Source: an uncultured Croceicoccus sp.
Lineage (GTDB): Bacteria; Pseudomonadota; Alphaproteobacteria; Sphingomonadales; Sphingomonadaceae
Assembly (NCBI RefSeq): GCF_947496385.1
Contig: NZ_CANMCP010000003.1
Location: 248,001-312,000, forward strand
Direction of reading: 5' to 3'
DNA length: 64,000 bases
The translations under genes and the position numbers were made by a program. The notes beneath the pieces were generated by a model, which had not been told where the DNA came from, searched no databases, and worked only from the letters and a program-made list of their open reading frames with translations. Positions 38,421 through 55,963 of this stretch are shown one piece after another. How positions within the stretch are numbered: the first letter of the stretch is position 1; the number at the start of each line of letters is the position of its first letter.

Positions 38421-41162
38421 TTGGCCCGCAGCCCGATACCCAGCCAGCGCCGCATCATCGACCGCCGCCGCGTCGTGGCGAAACTCGACGCGCTGATCGA
38501 CGACATGGACACGCTCGACCGGCAGCCGCTCATCGCACTGCTGCGCTCGGCGCTGTCGGACGGGCGGGCCGAAATCGCGCGGCGGCTGGAGACGGAGCCA
38601 TCCGCCGGGCACAAGGCCGCCGCGGCGCAGGCATTCCTCGTCGATCAGATCGTGCGCATCATCCACGACCACGTCATCACCCATGTCTATCCCGCCGCCA
38701 ACCGGAGCAAGGGCGAGCATCTCGCCATCATGGCGGTGGGCGGATACGGGCGCGGCGAAATGGCGCCGCAATCGGACGTCGACATCGCGTTCCTCACCCC
38801 CATGCGCAACACGCCCTGGTGCGAGCAGGTGATCGAGGCGATGCTCTATTACCTGTGGGATCTGGGGCTGCAGGTCGGCCATTCGAGCCGGTCGATCGAC
38901 GACATGGTCCGCATGGCGAAACAGGACCTCACCATCCGCACCGCCCTGCTCGAAGGGCGCTTCCTGTGGGGGGAGCAGGCGCTTTACGACGTCGCGAAGC
39001 AGCGGTTCTGGAACGACGTGGTGACAGGGTCGGAGCGTCAGTTCGTTTCGGAAAAACTGGCCGAGCGCGAGGCGCGGCACAAGCGCATGGGCGACAGCCG
39101 CTATGTCGTGGAACCCAACGTGAAGGAGGGCAAGGGCGGCCTGCGCGACCTGCACACGCTCTACTGGATCGGGAAATATATCCACCAGGTCCGCGAACCG
39201 CGCGAGCTGGTCGATGCGGGCCTGCTCACCCCGGCCGAATTCCGCGCCTTTCGCCGGGCGGAGAATTTCTTCTGGGCGGTGCGCTGCCATCTGCACACGA
39301 TCACCGGGCGCGAGGAGGACAGGCTGACCTTCGACCTTCAACGCGAGGTTGCCGCCCGCATGAATTTCGCCGACCGCCCGGGCAAGAGCGCGGTCGAACG
39401 CTTCATGCATTACTATTTCCTGCAGGCAAAGCGCGTCGGCGGGCTGACCGGCGTGTTCCTCGCCCAGATGGAGGAGCAGTTCGCGAAGAGCCAGTCGGCA
39501 AGGCTCATGGCGAAGCTGACCGAAAAGCGGCGCAAGGTTCGCGGCTTCGTCATCGCGGGCGGGCGCATCACCGTGCCGGACGACGATTTCTTTGCCGAAG
39601 ACCCGGTGCGGCTGATCGAGATATTCACCCTCGCGAACAAGGAGGGGGTGGAGGTCCATCCCGACGCGATGCGCATGGCCGACCGCGATTCGGGCCTCAT
39701 CACCGGCAAGATCCGCCGCGACAAGCGCGCCAATGCGCTGTTCCTCGATTTGTTGTCGAGCGAGGACAATCCCGAACTCGCGCTGCGCTGGATGAACGAG
39801 GCGGGCGTGTTCGGGCGCATCATGCCCGAATTCGGCCGCGTCGTCGCACAGATGCAGTTCGACATGTACCACCATTACACCGTCGACGAACACACGATCC
39901 GCGCCATCGGAAAGCTCGCCGAGATCGAGAGCGGGGAGGTGGAGGAGGCGCATCCCGTTTCCACCGCGATCATTCCCAAGCTTCAGCATCGCCGCGCGCT
40001 TTATGTCGCGACGCTCCTGCACGATATTGCCAAGGGGCGCGGCGGCGATCATTCGGTGCTGGGCGCGGAAATCGCGAAGAAGGTCGGCCCGCGCCTGGGG
40101 CTGAGTGCGGAGGAGACGGGGCTCGTGTCCTGGCTCGTGCGCTATCATTTGCTGATGAGCGCGACCGCGTTCAAGCGCGACCTGTCCGACCCGAAGACGA
40201 TCAACGATTTCGTCACCGAGGTGCAATCGCTCGAACGGCTGCGGCAATTGCTCGTGCTGACCGTGGTGGACATCGGTGCGGTGGGACCGGGCGTCTGGAA
40301 CAGCTGGAAAGGACAATTGCTCGGCGAATTGTTCTTCGCGGCGGAGGAACGCCTGCGCCTCGGCTTCAAGTCGAACGGGCGCATGCACAAGATCGAGGCG
40401 CGCAAGGACGCCGCCCGCGAATTGCTCGCCGACGATGCGGAGCTGGTCGACACGGTCGGCGCGGCGATGCACGAATCCTACTGGATCGCGGAGAGCGAGG
40501 AGGTGATCGCCCGCAATCTGCGCCAGATGGACGCGATGGGCGAGGATCAGCTCTCCATCGAATGCCATTACTGGGAAGAGCGCGGTGCCACCATGGTCAC
40601 GGTCGTCACGCCCGACCATCCGGGCCTCTTTTCGCGCATCGCCGGCGGCATCCACCTTGCCGGCGGGAACATCATCGACGCGCGCATCCACACCAATCGC
40701 AACGGGCGGGCGGTGGACAATTTCCTGGTGCAGGACCCGATGTGCCGCCCGTTTCGCGAGGAATCGCAGATCGCCCGGCTGACCCAGTCGATCCGCGACA
40801 CGCTCGCCAACAAGGTGAAGCTAGTGCCGCAGCTCGCCGCGCGGCCGATGTCGCGCCCGCGCGCCGATGCGTTCGAGGTGCAGCCGCGCGTGACCTTCGA
40901 CAATGACGCGTCGAATCGCTTTACCGTGGTGGAGGTGAACGCCCGCGACCGCCCGGCCCTGCTCAACCGGCTCGCCCGCGCCATGTTCGAGGCGAAGCTG
41001 CTCATCAATTCGGCGCATGTCACCCATTACGGGGAGCGCGCAGCCGATACGTTCTACGTCACCGACCTGCTCGGCGACAAGATCACGGCGAAGGCGCGGC
41101 TGGACGCGCTCGAAAAACGGCTGCTCGAGGCGGTGGAGGCGACGGAGGAGGCCGCGGGCTAG
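38421..41162 (+). CDS. glnD: Bifunctional uridylyltransferase/uridylyl-removing enzyme GlnD
   Basis: About 913 residues. Senses glutamine and uridylylates or de-uridylylates PII to control nitrogen assimilation. N-terminal nucleotidyltransferase motif GGYGRGEMAPQSDVDIAFL, central HD domain (LHDIAKGRGGDHS) and two C-terminal ACT domains (MVTVVTPDHPGLFSRIAG, FTVVEVNARDRPALLNRLA). TTG 38421 is preferred with AGGAAA five bases upstream; ATG 38367 is the longer alternative. Divergent from lgt; 239 bases between them. Confidence 0.95.
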   Translation: MARSPIPSQRRIIDRRRVVAKLDALIDDMDTLDRQPLIALLRSALSDGRAEIARRLETEPSAGHKAAAAQAFLVDQIVRIIHDHVITHVYPAANRSKGEHLAIMAVGGYGRGEMAPQSDVDIAFLTPMRNTPWCEQVIEAMLYYLWDLGLQVGHSSRSIDDMVRMAKQDLTIRTALLEGRFLWGEQALYDVAKQRFWNDVVTGSERQFVSEKLAEREARHKRMGDSRYVVEPNVKEGKGGLRDLHTLYWIGKYIHQVREPRELVDAGLLTPAEFRAFRRAENFFWAVRCHLHTITGREEDRLTFDLQREVAARMNFADRPGKSAVERFMHYYFLQAKRVGGLTGVFLAQMEEQFAKSQSARLMAKLTEKRRKVRGFVIAGGRITVPDDDFFAEDPVRLIEIFTLANKEGVEVHPDAMRMADRDSGLITGKIRRDKRANALFLDLLSSEDNPELALRWMNEAGVFGRIMPEFGRVVAQMQFDMYHHYTVDEHTIRAIGKLAEIESGEVEEAHPVSTAIIPKLQHRRALYVATLLHDIAKGRGGDHSVLGAEIAKKVGPRLGLSAEETGLVSWLVRYHLLMSATAFKRDLSDPKTINDFVTEVQSLERLRQLLVLTVVDIGAVGPGVWNSWKGQLLGELFFAAEERLRLGFKSNGRMHKIEARKDAARELLADDAELVDTVGAAMHESYWIAESEEVIARNLRQMDAMGEDQLSIECHYWEERGATMVTVVTPDHPGLFSRIAGGIHLAGGNIIDARIHTNRNGRAVDNFLVQDPMCRPFREESQIARLTQSIRDTLANKVKLVPQLAARPMSRPRADAFEVQPRVTFDNDASNRFTVVEVNARDRPALLNRLARAMFEAKLLINSAHVTHYGERAADTFYVTDLLGDKITAKARLDALEKRLLEAVEATEEAAG

Positions 41163-41177
41163 CGCGGGCGCCCCGGT

Positions 41178-42512
41178 TCAACCCGCCGCGCGCAAGCGTT
41201 CCAGCGCCCGCTCCTGCCCGATCAGCGGCAGCAGCGCGGCCATGTCCGGCCCGTGCCCCCGCCCAGTGAGCGCGAGGCGCAGCGGCAGAAACAGCGCCTT
41301 GCCCTTGCGCCCGGTCGCGGCCTTGAGCCTGCCAGTGAGCGTCTTCCACGCATCCTCGCCCCATTCGATTCCCTGCGCATCCTGCGCCGCTGCGGCGATA
41401 AAGGCGCGATCCTCGGCGTCGAGATCGGGCGCGGGCACCGGCCCGGTCACCACCTGCCACCAGTCCCCTGCATCGTTCAGCGTTTCGAGATTCGGGCGGA
41501 TCGCGGCCCATGCGGCCTCGTCCATTCCTGTGGGCAGGCGATGCGCGATGGCGGCATAGTCCGTTTCGTGCAGGAGCTGTGCATTGATGCGCATCATTTC
41601 CGCCTCGTCGAAACGGGCAGGGGCACGGCCGAACGTGGCAAGGTCGAAGCCCGCCGCCATCGCGTCCAGCGAACGCATCGCAATGACCGCCTGCGACGTG
41701 CCGATGCGTGCCAGCACGGACAGCAACGCTTCGGGTTCCACGCCCTCCTCGCGCATTTCGTCCACCCCGGTCGAGCCCAGACGCTTCGACAGCTTGCCCT
41801 CCGCCCCGGTGAGCAGCGCCTCATGCGCGAAACGCGGCGGCGCGGCGCCCAGCGCAGCAAACATCTGCACCTGCACCGCGGTATTAGACACGTGATCCTC
41901 CCCGCGCAGCACGTCGGTAATGCCCATTTCGACATCATCCACCGCGCTCGGCAACATATAGAGCCAGGATCCGTCGGCACGGCGAATCACCGGGTCGGAC
42001 AGGGCGGCGGGGTCAAAATGCTGGGCACCACGAATCGCGTCATCCCACGCGATCGGCGTGTCGTGATCGAGCCGGAACCGCCAGTGCGGGGCGATGCCCT
42101 TCGCCGCATAATCGGCATGGTCCTGCTGCGTGAGGTCGAGCGCGGCGCGGTCGTAAATCGGCGGAAGCCCGCGGCCGAGCAGGATCTTGCGCTTGAGCTC
42201 CAGCTCCTGCGCCGTTTCATAGGCGGCGTAGATCCGCCCCTCGGCGCGGAGCCGTTCGAACGCCGCCTCGTATATCTCCAGCCGCTGCGACTGCCGCGCC
42301 TCGCCATCGGCGGCGAGGCCGAGCCAGGCAAGATCGGCACGGATGGCATCGACGTGGCGTTCCTCCGAACGCTGCGCATCGGTGTCGTCGATGCGCAGCA
42401 GGAAGCGCCCGCCGTCCTTCCTGGCCAGCAGGAAATTGTGCAGGGCGGTGCGAATATTGCCCACATGCAGCCGGCCGGTCGGCGAGGGGGCGAAACGGGT
42501 GATCGTGGTCAT
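41178..42512 (-). CDS. gltX: Glutamyl-tRNA synthetase
   Basis: 444 residues. Class I enzyme charging tRNA-Glu. HIGH-type motif FAPSPTGRLHVGNIRTA at the N-terminus and KLSKRLGS as the KMSKS-type loop; the short anticodon domain fits the smaller of two GluRS paralogues common in alphaproteobacteria. Converges with glnD with only 15 bases between. Confidence 0.95.
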   Translation of the reverse strand: MTTITRFAPSPTGRLHVGNIRTALHNFLLARKDGGRFLLRIDDTDAQRSEERHVDAIRADLAWLGLAADGEARQSQRLEIYEAAFERLRAEGRIYAAYETAQELELKRKILLGRGLPPIYDRAALDLTQQDHADYAAKGIAPHWRFRLDHDTPIAWDDAIRGAQHFDPAALSDPVIRRADGSWLYMLPSAVDDVEMGITDVLRGEDHVSNTAVQVQMFAALGAAPPRFAHEALLTGAEGKLSKRLGSTGVDEMREEGVEPEALLSVLARIGTSQAVIAMRSLDAMAAGFDLATFGRAPARFDEAEMMRINAQLLHETDYAAIAHRLPTGMDEAAWAAIRPNLETLNDAGDWWQVVTGPVPAPDLDAEDRAFIAAAAQDAQGIEWGEDAWKTLTGRLKAATGRKGKALFLPLRLALTGRGHGPDMAALLPLIGQERALERLRAAG

Positions 42513-42539
42513 GGCCGCTGCGTTAGCGCCGTTCGCCGC

Positions 42540-43028
42540 TTATTGCGAGCGGAGCGTGACCGTATGCCCGCCGCCTGAAATCCGCACGGCGCCTGTTCCC
42601 GACGGCTCGATGCTACGCGCCGCGTCGAGCACGTTTGCGGCATCCGCCACGCCGGGGGGAAGGCCGATCGGGCATGGGTGGGGCGCGGGCACCCCCGGGG
42701 AAGGAAGGTTCGTGGCCGCAATGGGCGGGTAGGCGCGGCGCTGCGTCCGAAAACGTCGGCCAGATACGACATAGCCCCACGCATAACCCGCGCAGGCCGG
42801 GCCCCAGCCAATGCTCGCACCATCGCCCACCATGACGGCTCCGGACGCGACCGCGCGGCCGTCGATCGCCGCAAGGCGCCAATGTCCGGCGAGCGTCGGG
42901 ATTGCTTCGCTGGTGCGGGTCGTGTCGCCTCCGCCGCCATTCGTCTCGCCTGCGCCGGGACCGCAGGCGCTGATCGCGGCCGCCAGCAAGAGAGGCATCG
43001 CTCGCGTCCGCCGGGTCCGCACCGGCAT
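42540..43028 (-). CDS. Lipoprotein, META-domain-like
   Basis: 162 residues, lipobox ISAC (C22), Gly/Thr linker, then a domain with LAGHWRLAAIDGRAV that recalls the META/HslJ opening motif. Its start overlaps the stop of the next upstream gene by one base (TGATG). Gene lies 27 bases upstream of gltX. Family call is tentative. Confidence 0.65.
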   Translation of the reverse strand: MPVRTRRTRAMPLLLAAAISACGPGAGETNGGGGDTTRTSEAIPTLAGHWRLAAIDGRAVASGAVMVGDGASIGWGPACAGYAWGYVVSGRRFRTQRRAYPPIAATNLPSPGVPAPHPCPIGLPPGVADAANVLDAARSIEPSGTGAVRISGGGHTVTLRSQ

Positions 43029-43279
43029 CAGTCCTGCAACAACCGCTCCGCAAGGCTGCCGATCTCGTCCGGTTCCAGGATCCAGGTCCGCGTCGCGCGC
43101 CCTTCGCGAAACACCGGCTTCGTCAACAGGATCCGCGCATTCTCGCGCGCGTGCGGTTTATAGAGCGAATAATGCTTCGCACATTCGTAGATCACCCCGA
43201 TGATCGGCGTGCGCCCTTCGAGGTCGATCATCGTGGCCGGCTGGTCACCGGGAATGTCGTCTATCGTGTATCGTTCCAT
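43028..43279 (-). CDS. Small hypothetical protein, 83 residues
   Basis: Acidic to neutral small protein with a mixed charged core (VIYECAKHYSLYKPHARENARILLTKPVF). No signal peptide or family is recognised. A strong AGGAGGG lies immediately before ATG 43279, almost without spacer, which is unusual; no better in-frame start follows for 16 codons. One-base overlap with the META-like lipoprotein suggests a two-gene unit. Confidence 0.65.
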   Translation of the reverse strand: MERYTIDDIPGDQPATMIDLEGRTPIIGVIYECAKHYSLYKPHARENARILLTKPVFREGRATRTWILEPDEIGSLAERLLQD

Positions 43280-43323
43280 CCCTCCTATCTTGGAGGCGGA
43301 ACCTGGCTTGGCAAGATGCGGGC

Positions 43324-43358
43324 AAAACGAAACCCCCGCCGGACCGGCCGGCGGGGGT
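43324..43358 (-). terminator. Intrinsic terminator of rpoBC
   Basis: Minus-strand stem of 11 bp (43332-43358; ACCCCCGCCGG with CCGGCGGGGGT) and a 5-base loop, followed by TTCGTTTT. Sits 27 bases past the rpoC stop. Confidence 0.85.
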
Positions 43359-43385
43359 CTCGTGTTTCAGGAACGGGCGCGGGGA

Positions 43386-47726
<4,341 letters not shown>

Positions 47727-47825
47727 GTTTCAAATCCCTTGAGGGGAAAAATCCGTGGCGGCAGCGATAAGGATCGGGGTGCCTTGGGGCAGGTCCGCCG
47801 ACCCGCCCCGTATCGCACCGCGCTT

Positions 47826-52031
<4,206 letters not shown>

Positions 52032-52284
52032 GAAGGATCGTGCCTTTGTCGCTTCGAGTTTAGCCGAGTCGCGCAAGGGCAGATTTGCCGCGCGACCGGT
52101 CGGAAATTTCGATGCACGGGGGAGATATCCGCAAACGACAAATGGCCGCAAAACCTCAGGGAATGCGCCCTTTCGGCGTTTCCCCGGCTTGCAGCCGCCG
52201 CGTCGATGCAGATGTCCCGCCGCCTCCATCCCGGGTCGGCCCCCGCGCAAGGGCCGCCTTGCTCGAAGCGTGCGGACAGCGCCC

Positions 52285-52313
52285 CCTATAGGCGAACGCC
52301 GCCGCCCTGTCAA
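52285..52313 (-). promoter_or_regulatory. rpoB promoter
   Basis: On the minus strand TTGACA (52308-52313), a 17-base spacer and TATAGG (52285-52290). Close to sigma-70 consensus and pointed at rpoB, so rpoBC has its own promoter. Confidence 0.7.
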
Positions 52314-52332
52314 AGCCGCAACCGCGCTCCGA

Positions 52333-52361
52333 TTGACTATGCCGCGGCGCAAACCCATACA
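52333..52361 (+). promoter_or_regulatory. Promoter for the 52402 membrane protein
   Basis: TTGACT at 52333-52338, 17-base spacer, CATACA at 52356-52361, about 40 bases before ATG 52402. The -35 is good, the -10 is weak. Confidence 0.45.
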
Positions 52362-52401
52362 CCCGCCGCCCGGCGATTGGCGGGCATTCGGGAGAGTGGC
52401 C

Positions 52402-53124
52402 ATGCGTTTCATCGAGGGCTTTCGCTTCGCGCATCGCGAAAGCCTCGCGTTCGTCGCCGCCTGCCCGTTGCTCACCCTGATCCCCGTCGCGGCGGAAATG
52501 GTTCAGCATGCCGCCGAAATGCAGGGCGGCCTGTATGACAGCATGGCGCGTTTCCGCACGATGGAGGACGACGCCCTGCCGGTCGGCCTCGCCTTCGTGA
52601 AAGTGTTCGCGCTCAATCTCTCGACCTATTGGGTTATCCGTTTCCTGGCCGGCGGGCGCGATGCACGGGCGGCCCGCACGCTGGACCCGCGCGCCATCCG
52701 CCTGTTTGCCGTCGTCCTCGGTCTGCAGATGCTTCTTGCCGCGCTGGGATTGTTCGTGTTCACCGCCGATACGCCGGTGGGGACCGGTTTCTTCGTCTTT
52801 TCGCTGATCTTCGCGCCGCTGGCCTCGCGATTCGTTGCAGGTGCGCCGCTCGGCATCTGGATTGCGCCGGTAACCTCGATCCGCACGATGCTCCCGCATT
52901 TCATGTTCGCGGTCGGGTTTTCGATGCTGGCGATCCTGCCGTTGATGGGGGTGCATTATGCGCTGGGGATCGGGGCGGCTTTCATCGCGGGATCGCTCGG
53001 CAAATGGGCGTTGCTGATTGCCGATGCGCTGATCGTGGGCTGGTTGACGCCGGTGCTCGCGGCCGTGGTCTATGTCGTGGCGATCCGGCCCGGCCCGCTC
53101 GATCGCCGTCCGCATGCGGCTTGA
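52402..53124 (+). CDS. Integral membrane protein, unknown function
   Basis: 240 residues with about five or six hydrophobic helices (e.g. [22 protein letters not shown] and [18 protein letters not shown]). The start is ATG 52402 with GGAGAG upstream. No family is recognised with certainty. It occupies the space between rpoB and rplJ where the canonical operon would be continuous. The rplJ promoter -35 overlaps its stop codon. Confidence 0.75.
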   Translation: MRFIEGFRFAHRESLAFVAACPLLTLIPVAAEMVQHAAEMQGGLYDSMARFRTMEDDALPVGLAFVKVFALNLSTYWVIRFLAGGRDARAARTLDPRAIRLFAVVLGLQMLLAALGLFVFTADTPVGTGFFVFSLIFAPLASRFVAGAPLGIWIAPVTSIRTMLPHFMFAVGFSMLAILPLMGVHYALGIGAAFIAGSLGKWALLIADALIVGWLTPVLAAVVYVVAIRPGPLDRRPHAA

Positions 53125-53148
53125 CATCGGCCGCCGGATCGTTAGAGG
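53121..53148 (+). promoter_or_regulatory. rplJ promoter
   Basis: TTGACA at 53121-53126, 16-base spacer, TAGAGG at 53143-53148. Lies upstream of the L10 leader; the -35 overlaps the stop of the preceding gene. Confidence 0.55.
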
Positions 53149-53189
53149 GCTGCGGCAGAGCGACGCGCCCGCAACCCGGGTGGCGCCGT

Positions 53190-53245
53190 TCATCCGTCCG
53201 AGACAGCTGGTGAGGGTTCCCCTCTTAATTTCCGGCCTAGACGGG
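53190..53245 (+). ncRNA. L10 leader (ribosomal protein autoregulatory RNA)
   Basis: Upstream of rplJ. Outer stem CCGTC (53194-53198) pairs with GACGG (53240-53244); inside, GAGG (53212-53215) pairs with CCTC (53221-53224). The CCGAGACAGC segment resembles the kink-turn site bound by the L10(L12)4 complex, which represses its own translation in other bacteria. Confidence 0.65.
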
Positions 53246-53410
53246 GAAAAGAGTTTCTTTCGGCCTTTCCTTTTCGAAAGCGCCATTTCGCGCTCCGGCG
53301 CGCTCCTTCCCCCCTCAACGGACTCGCCCGCGTCGTTTCGGCGATGCGGACAAACGTAGCCGGTCGCGTATTCGGGTTTGCCCGGTCGCGGCCATTGTGA
53401 AGGAGTAAGC

Positions 53411-53926
53411 ATGGATCGTTCGCAAAAAACCGATGCGGTCGCGCAGCTCAACGCAACCTTCAACGAGGTGGGCGTGGTGGTCGTCACCCGCAATCTCGGC
53501 CTCACGGTCGCACAGTCGACCGACCTGCGGCAGAAGATGCGCGAAGCCGGCGCAACCTATCAGGTGGCGAAGAACCGTCTTGCCAAGCGGGCCATCGAGG
53601 ATACCGATTATACCGGTATCGCCGATTACCTGACCGGCCCCACCGCGCTGGCGACCTCGGTCGATCCGGTTGCGGCGGCAAAGGTCGCCGTCGAATTCGC
53701 CAAGACCAACGACAAGTTGGAAATCGTCGGCGGTTCGATGGGTTCGCAGGTTCTCGACGAAGCAGGCGTGAGGTCGCTGGCCTCGATGCCGAGCCTCGAC
53801 GAACTGCGTGCAAAGCTTGTCGGGCTGGTCAACGCCCCGGCGACGAAGATCGCCCAGCTGGCCAATGCGCCAGCAGCGAAGCTCGCCCGCGTGTTCGGCG
53901 CATATGCCGCCAAGGACGCCGCGTAA
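53411..53926 (+). CDS. rplJ: 50S ribosomal protein L10
   Basis: 171 residues. Base of the ribosomal stalk, holding L7/L12 dimers. N-terminal part [16 protein letters not shown] and [22 protein letters not shown] belong to L10, and the helical C-terminal tail binds L12. ATG 53411 has AGGAG six bases upstream. Likely autoregulated by the leader just upstream. Confidence 0.97.
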   Translation: MDRSQKTDAVAQLNATFNEVGVVVVTRNLGLTVAQSTDLRQKMREAGATYQVAKNRLAKRAIEDTDYTGIADYLTGPTALATSVDPVAAAKVAVEFAKTNDKLEIVGGSMGSQVLDEAGVRSLASMPSLDELRAKLVGLVNAPATKIAQLANAPAAKLARVFGAYAAKDAA

Positions 53927-53996
53927 GACGTTTTCGAAACCGTATAAAGCGCCGCGGCCCCGGCCCGGCGACAGATGAAAATTGGAGTGATTTGAA

Positions 53997-54371
53997 ATGG
54001 CCGATATCCAGAATCTCGTCGACGAACTGTCGAAGCTGACCGTCCTCGAAGCCGCCGAACTGGCGACCGCTCTTGAAGACGCATGGGGCGTTTCCGCCGC
54101 TGCCGCCGTTGCGGTTGCCGGCCCCGCCGCCGGTGGCGATGCCCCGGCCGCCGAAGAGAAGGACGAATTCGACGTCATCCTGACCGGCGACGGCGGCAAG
54201 AAGATCCAGGTCATCAAGGAAGTCCGCGCCATCACCGGCCTGGGCCTCGCGGATGCCAAGGGTCTCGTCGAAGGCGCGCCCAAGCCCATCAAGGAAGGCG
54301 TGAACAAGGCGGAAGCCGAAGAGATCAAGAAGAAGATCGAGGAAGCCGGCGGCACCGTCGAGCTGAAGTAA
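53997..54371 (+). CDS. rplL: 50S ribosomal protein L7/L12
   Basis: 124 residues. Flexible stalk protein recruiting translation GTPases. N-terminal dimerisation helix, Ala/Gly hinge around [15 protein letters not shown], and the C-terminal [24 protein letters not shown] domain are clear. It follows rplJ by 70 bases. A strong terminator follows, so rplJL ends here and does not run into rpoBC. Confidence 0.98.
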   Translation: MADIQNLVDELSKLTVLEAAELATALEDAWGVSAAAAVAVAGPAAGGDAPAAEEKDEFDVILTGDGGKKIQVIKEVRAITGLGLADAKGLVEGAPKPIKEGVNKAEAEEIKKKIEEAGGTVELK

Positions 54372-54418
54372 GCCTCACCGCTTACGGATCGATCCTTCAC
54401 CGGATCACCAAGGGAAAG

Positions 54419-54446
54419 GGCGGCCTCGCAAGAGGTCGCCTTTTTT
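54419..54446 (+). terminator. Intrinsic terminator after rplL
   Basis: Nine-bp stem GGCGGCCTC (54419-54427) with GAGGTCGCC (54432-54440), GCAA tetraloop, then six T. Classic strong terminator. Confidence 0.9.
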
Positions 54447-54583
54447 CGTGCGCGGTTTTGCGGGCAATGCGCCAGCTCACGCACCCGGCCCCTCACGCAT
54501 ACGTCAATTGCGGGTGACGCGCGGCGCCAAACCGGTTACGCCATGGGCAAAGGGCCGGAACGGGCCGCAAAGGGGAAGAGCCG

Positions 54584-55213
54584 ATGATTACCGTGCACCA
54601 TCTCGAAAACTCGCGTTCGCAGCGCATCCTCTGGATGCTGGAGGAGCTCGGCCTCGCCTATGACATCGCGCGATACGAGCGCGATCCGAAAACGATGCTC
54701 GCCCCGCGCGCACTCAAGAAAGTGCACCCGCTCGGCAAATCGCCGGTCATCACTGATGCAGACAATGGCCGCACGATTGCCGAAACCGGCGCGATCGTCG
54801 AATATTTGATCGAGAAGGCGGATGGCCGGCTGCGCGCCCCGGCGGATGAGGATCAGCGCCTGCGATACCGCTTCTGGATGCATTATGCCGAGGGGTCGCT
54901 GATGCCGCCGCTGTTCCTGAAGCTGGTGGTGTCGAAAATCCCGATCATGGGCAAGATCGCGATGAAGCGGCTTCAGCCGATGATCGACGTGCACCTCGAC
55001 TATATCGAGGACGAGCTGGGCAAATCGCCCTGGTTCGCGGGCGAGGAGATCACCGGCGCCGACATCATGATGAGCTTTCCGCTGGAGGCGGCGGCATCGC
55101 GGGCGGGGCTCGACAATGGCCGGCCGCATACGATGGCATGGCTGGACAAGATCCACGCCCGCCCGGCCTATCGCACCGCGCTTCAGAAGGGCGGCCCTTA
55201 CGCCTACGCCTGA
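54584..55213 (+). CDS. Glutathione S-transferase family protein
   Basis: 209 residues. N-terminal thioredoxin-like domain with HHLENSRSQRILWMLEELGL and the LGKSPVITD cis-proline loop, followed by a helical domain with FAGEEITGADIMM. The serine at position 10-12 is the usual site for stabilising the glutathione thiol in bacterial GSTs. ATG 54584 follows GGGGAAGAG. Substrate unknown. Confidence 0.9.
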   Translation: MITVHHLENSRSQRILWMLEELGLAYDIARYERDPKTMLAPRALKKVHPLGKSPVITDADNGRTIAETGAIVEYLIEKADGRLRAPADEDQRLRYRFWMHYAEGSLMPPLFLKLVVSKIPIMGKIAMKRLQPMIDVHLDYIEDELGKSPWFAGEEITGADIMMSFPLEAAASRAGLDNGRPHTMAWLDKIHARPAYRTALQKGGPYAYA

Positions 55214-55243
55214 AGCCCTGCGCCCAAAGGGAACGCCGCGCGC

Positions 55244-55804
55244 CTAGATCCGCCAGTTGAGCCGGGCGCCGATCATGTCGATGCCGGGGTTCTGCTCCCT
55301 GTCGAAAAGGCGGGCATGGCTGACATGCATCCAGCTCGCCTCGATCGAGAGCGCGTCATTGAGTTGCGTGCCGACCGCGATCTCCGGCTCGAACAGCACC
55401 CTGCTGCCGAGATCGAGCCGGCGACCATCGGCCCGCACCCGGCGTTCCGGTCCATCGTGCACGACGAGGCCGATGCCGGGCCGCACATAGACCGGCCCCT
55501 TGCCGATCTTCCAGCTCAGCCCGCCGCCGGCAAAGCTGGTGTCGCCATCGAGATTGACCGACGCCACGACATAGGGCGACGGGCTCCCGATGAAGGACAG
55601 GGCCTCTTCGCGCGCGAAACGGTATCCACCGGCGATATCGACCCCGCCCTCCCCCGTTTCGAGAGTGAAGGGCGTGTCGACCGCATGGGCGTACACCCCG
55701 GCGTAGAGTTCCTGCGCCATGGCGGGCTGCGCCGCGGTCAGTGCCGCGAGCGCGAGGGCGGTGCGGCGCACGAAGGCTGTCGGAGTGATGCGGGCAATAT
55801 CCAT
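55244..55804 (-). CDS. PagL-like outer-membrane lipid A deacylase (acyloxyacyl hydrolase family)
   Basis: 186 residues with a signal peptide (cut after AMA, before QELYAGVY) and a small beta-barrel. Catalytic His/Ser of the PagL family are seen in H160-V-S162-H, and the third acid position is D176 in NPGIDMIG where the Pseudomonas enzyme has Glu. PagL removes a 3-O-linked acyl chain of lipid A. It ends in Ile rather than Phe. Activity is inference; the fold and motif are solid. Confidence 0.8.
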   Translation of the reverse strand: MDIARITPTAFVRRTALALAALTAAQPAMAQELYAGVYAHAVDTPFTLETGEGGVDIAGGYRFAREEALSFIGSPSPYVVASVNLDGDTSFAGGGLSWKIGKGPVYVRPGIGLVVHDGPERRVRADGRRLDLGSRVLFEPEIAVGTQLNDALSIEASWMHVSHARLFDREQNPGIDMIGARLNWRI

Positions 55805-55963
55805 GCGTTGCTCCCTAGATCGGCAATGCTTTCGCCTGTCTGACTGTCCGAGGCGACCATACGGCCCCTTGGTGTCCGAAACGGCCCGGCGCGGCGGAAA
55901 GAGCGAGATGGGGGAAACGCCCCCTTTCGCTCGGCGGCGCTTTGCCATAGGCGGCGCGCATCC

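Larger units (their letters stand above)
52032..52401. other. Divergent intergenic region between rpoB and the 52402 gene
   Basis: 370 bases with no credible gene; it holds two opposing promoters, giving rpoB an untranslated leader of roughly 250 bases. Confidence 0.6.
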
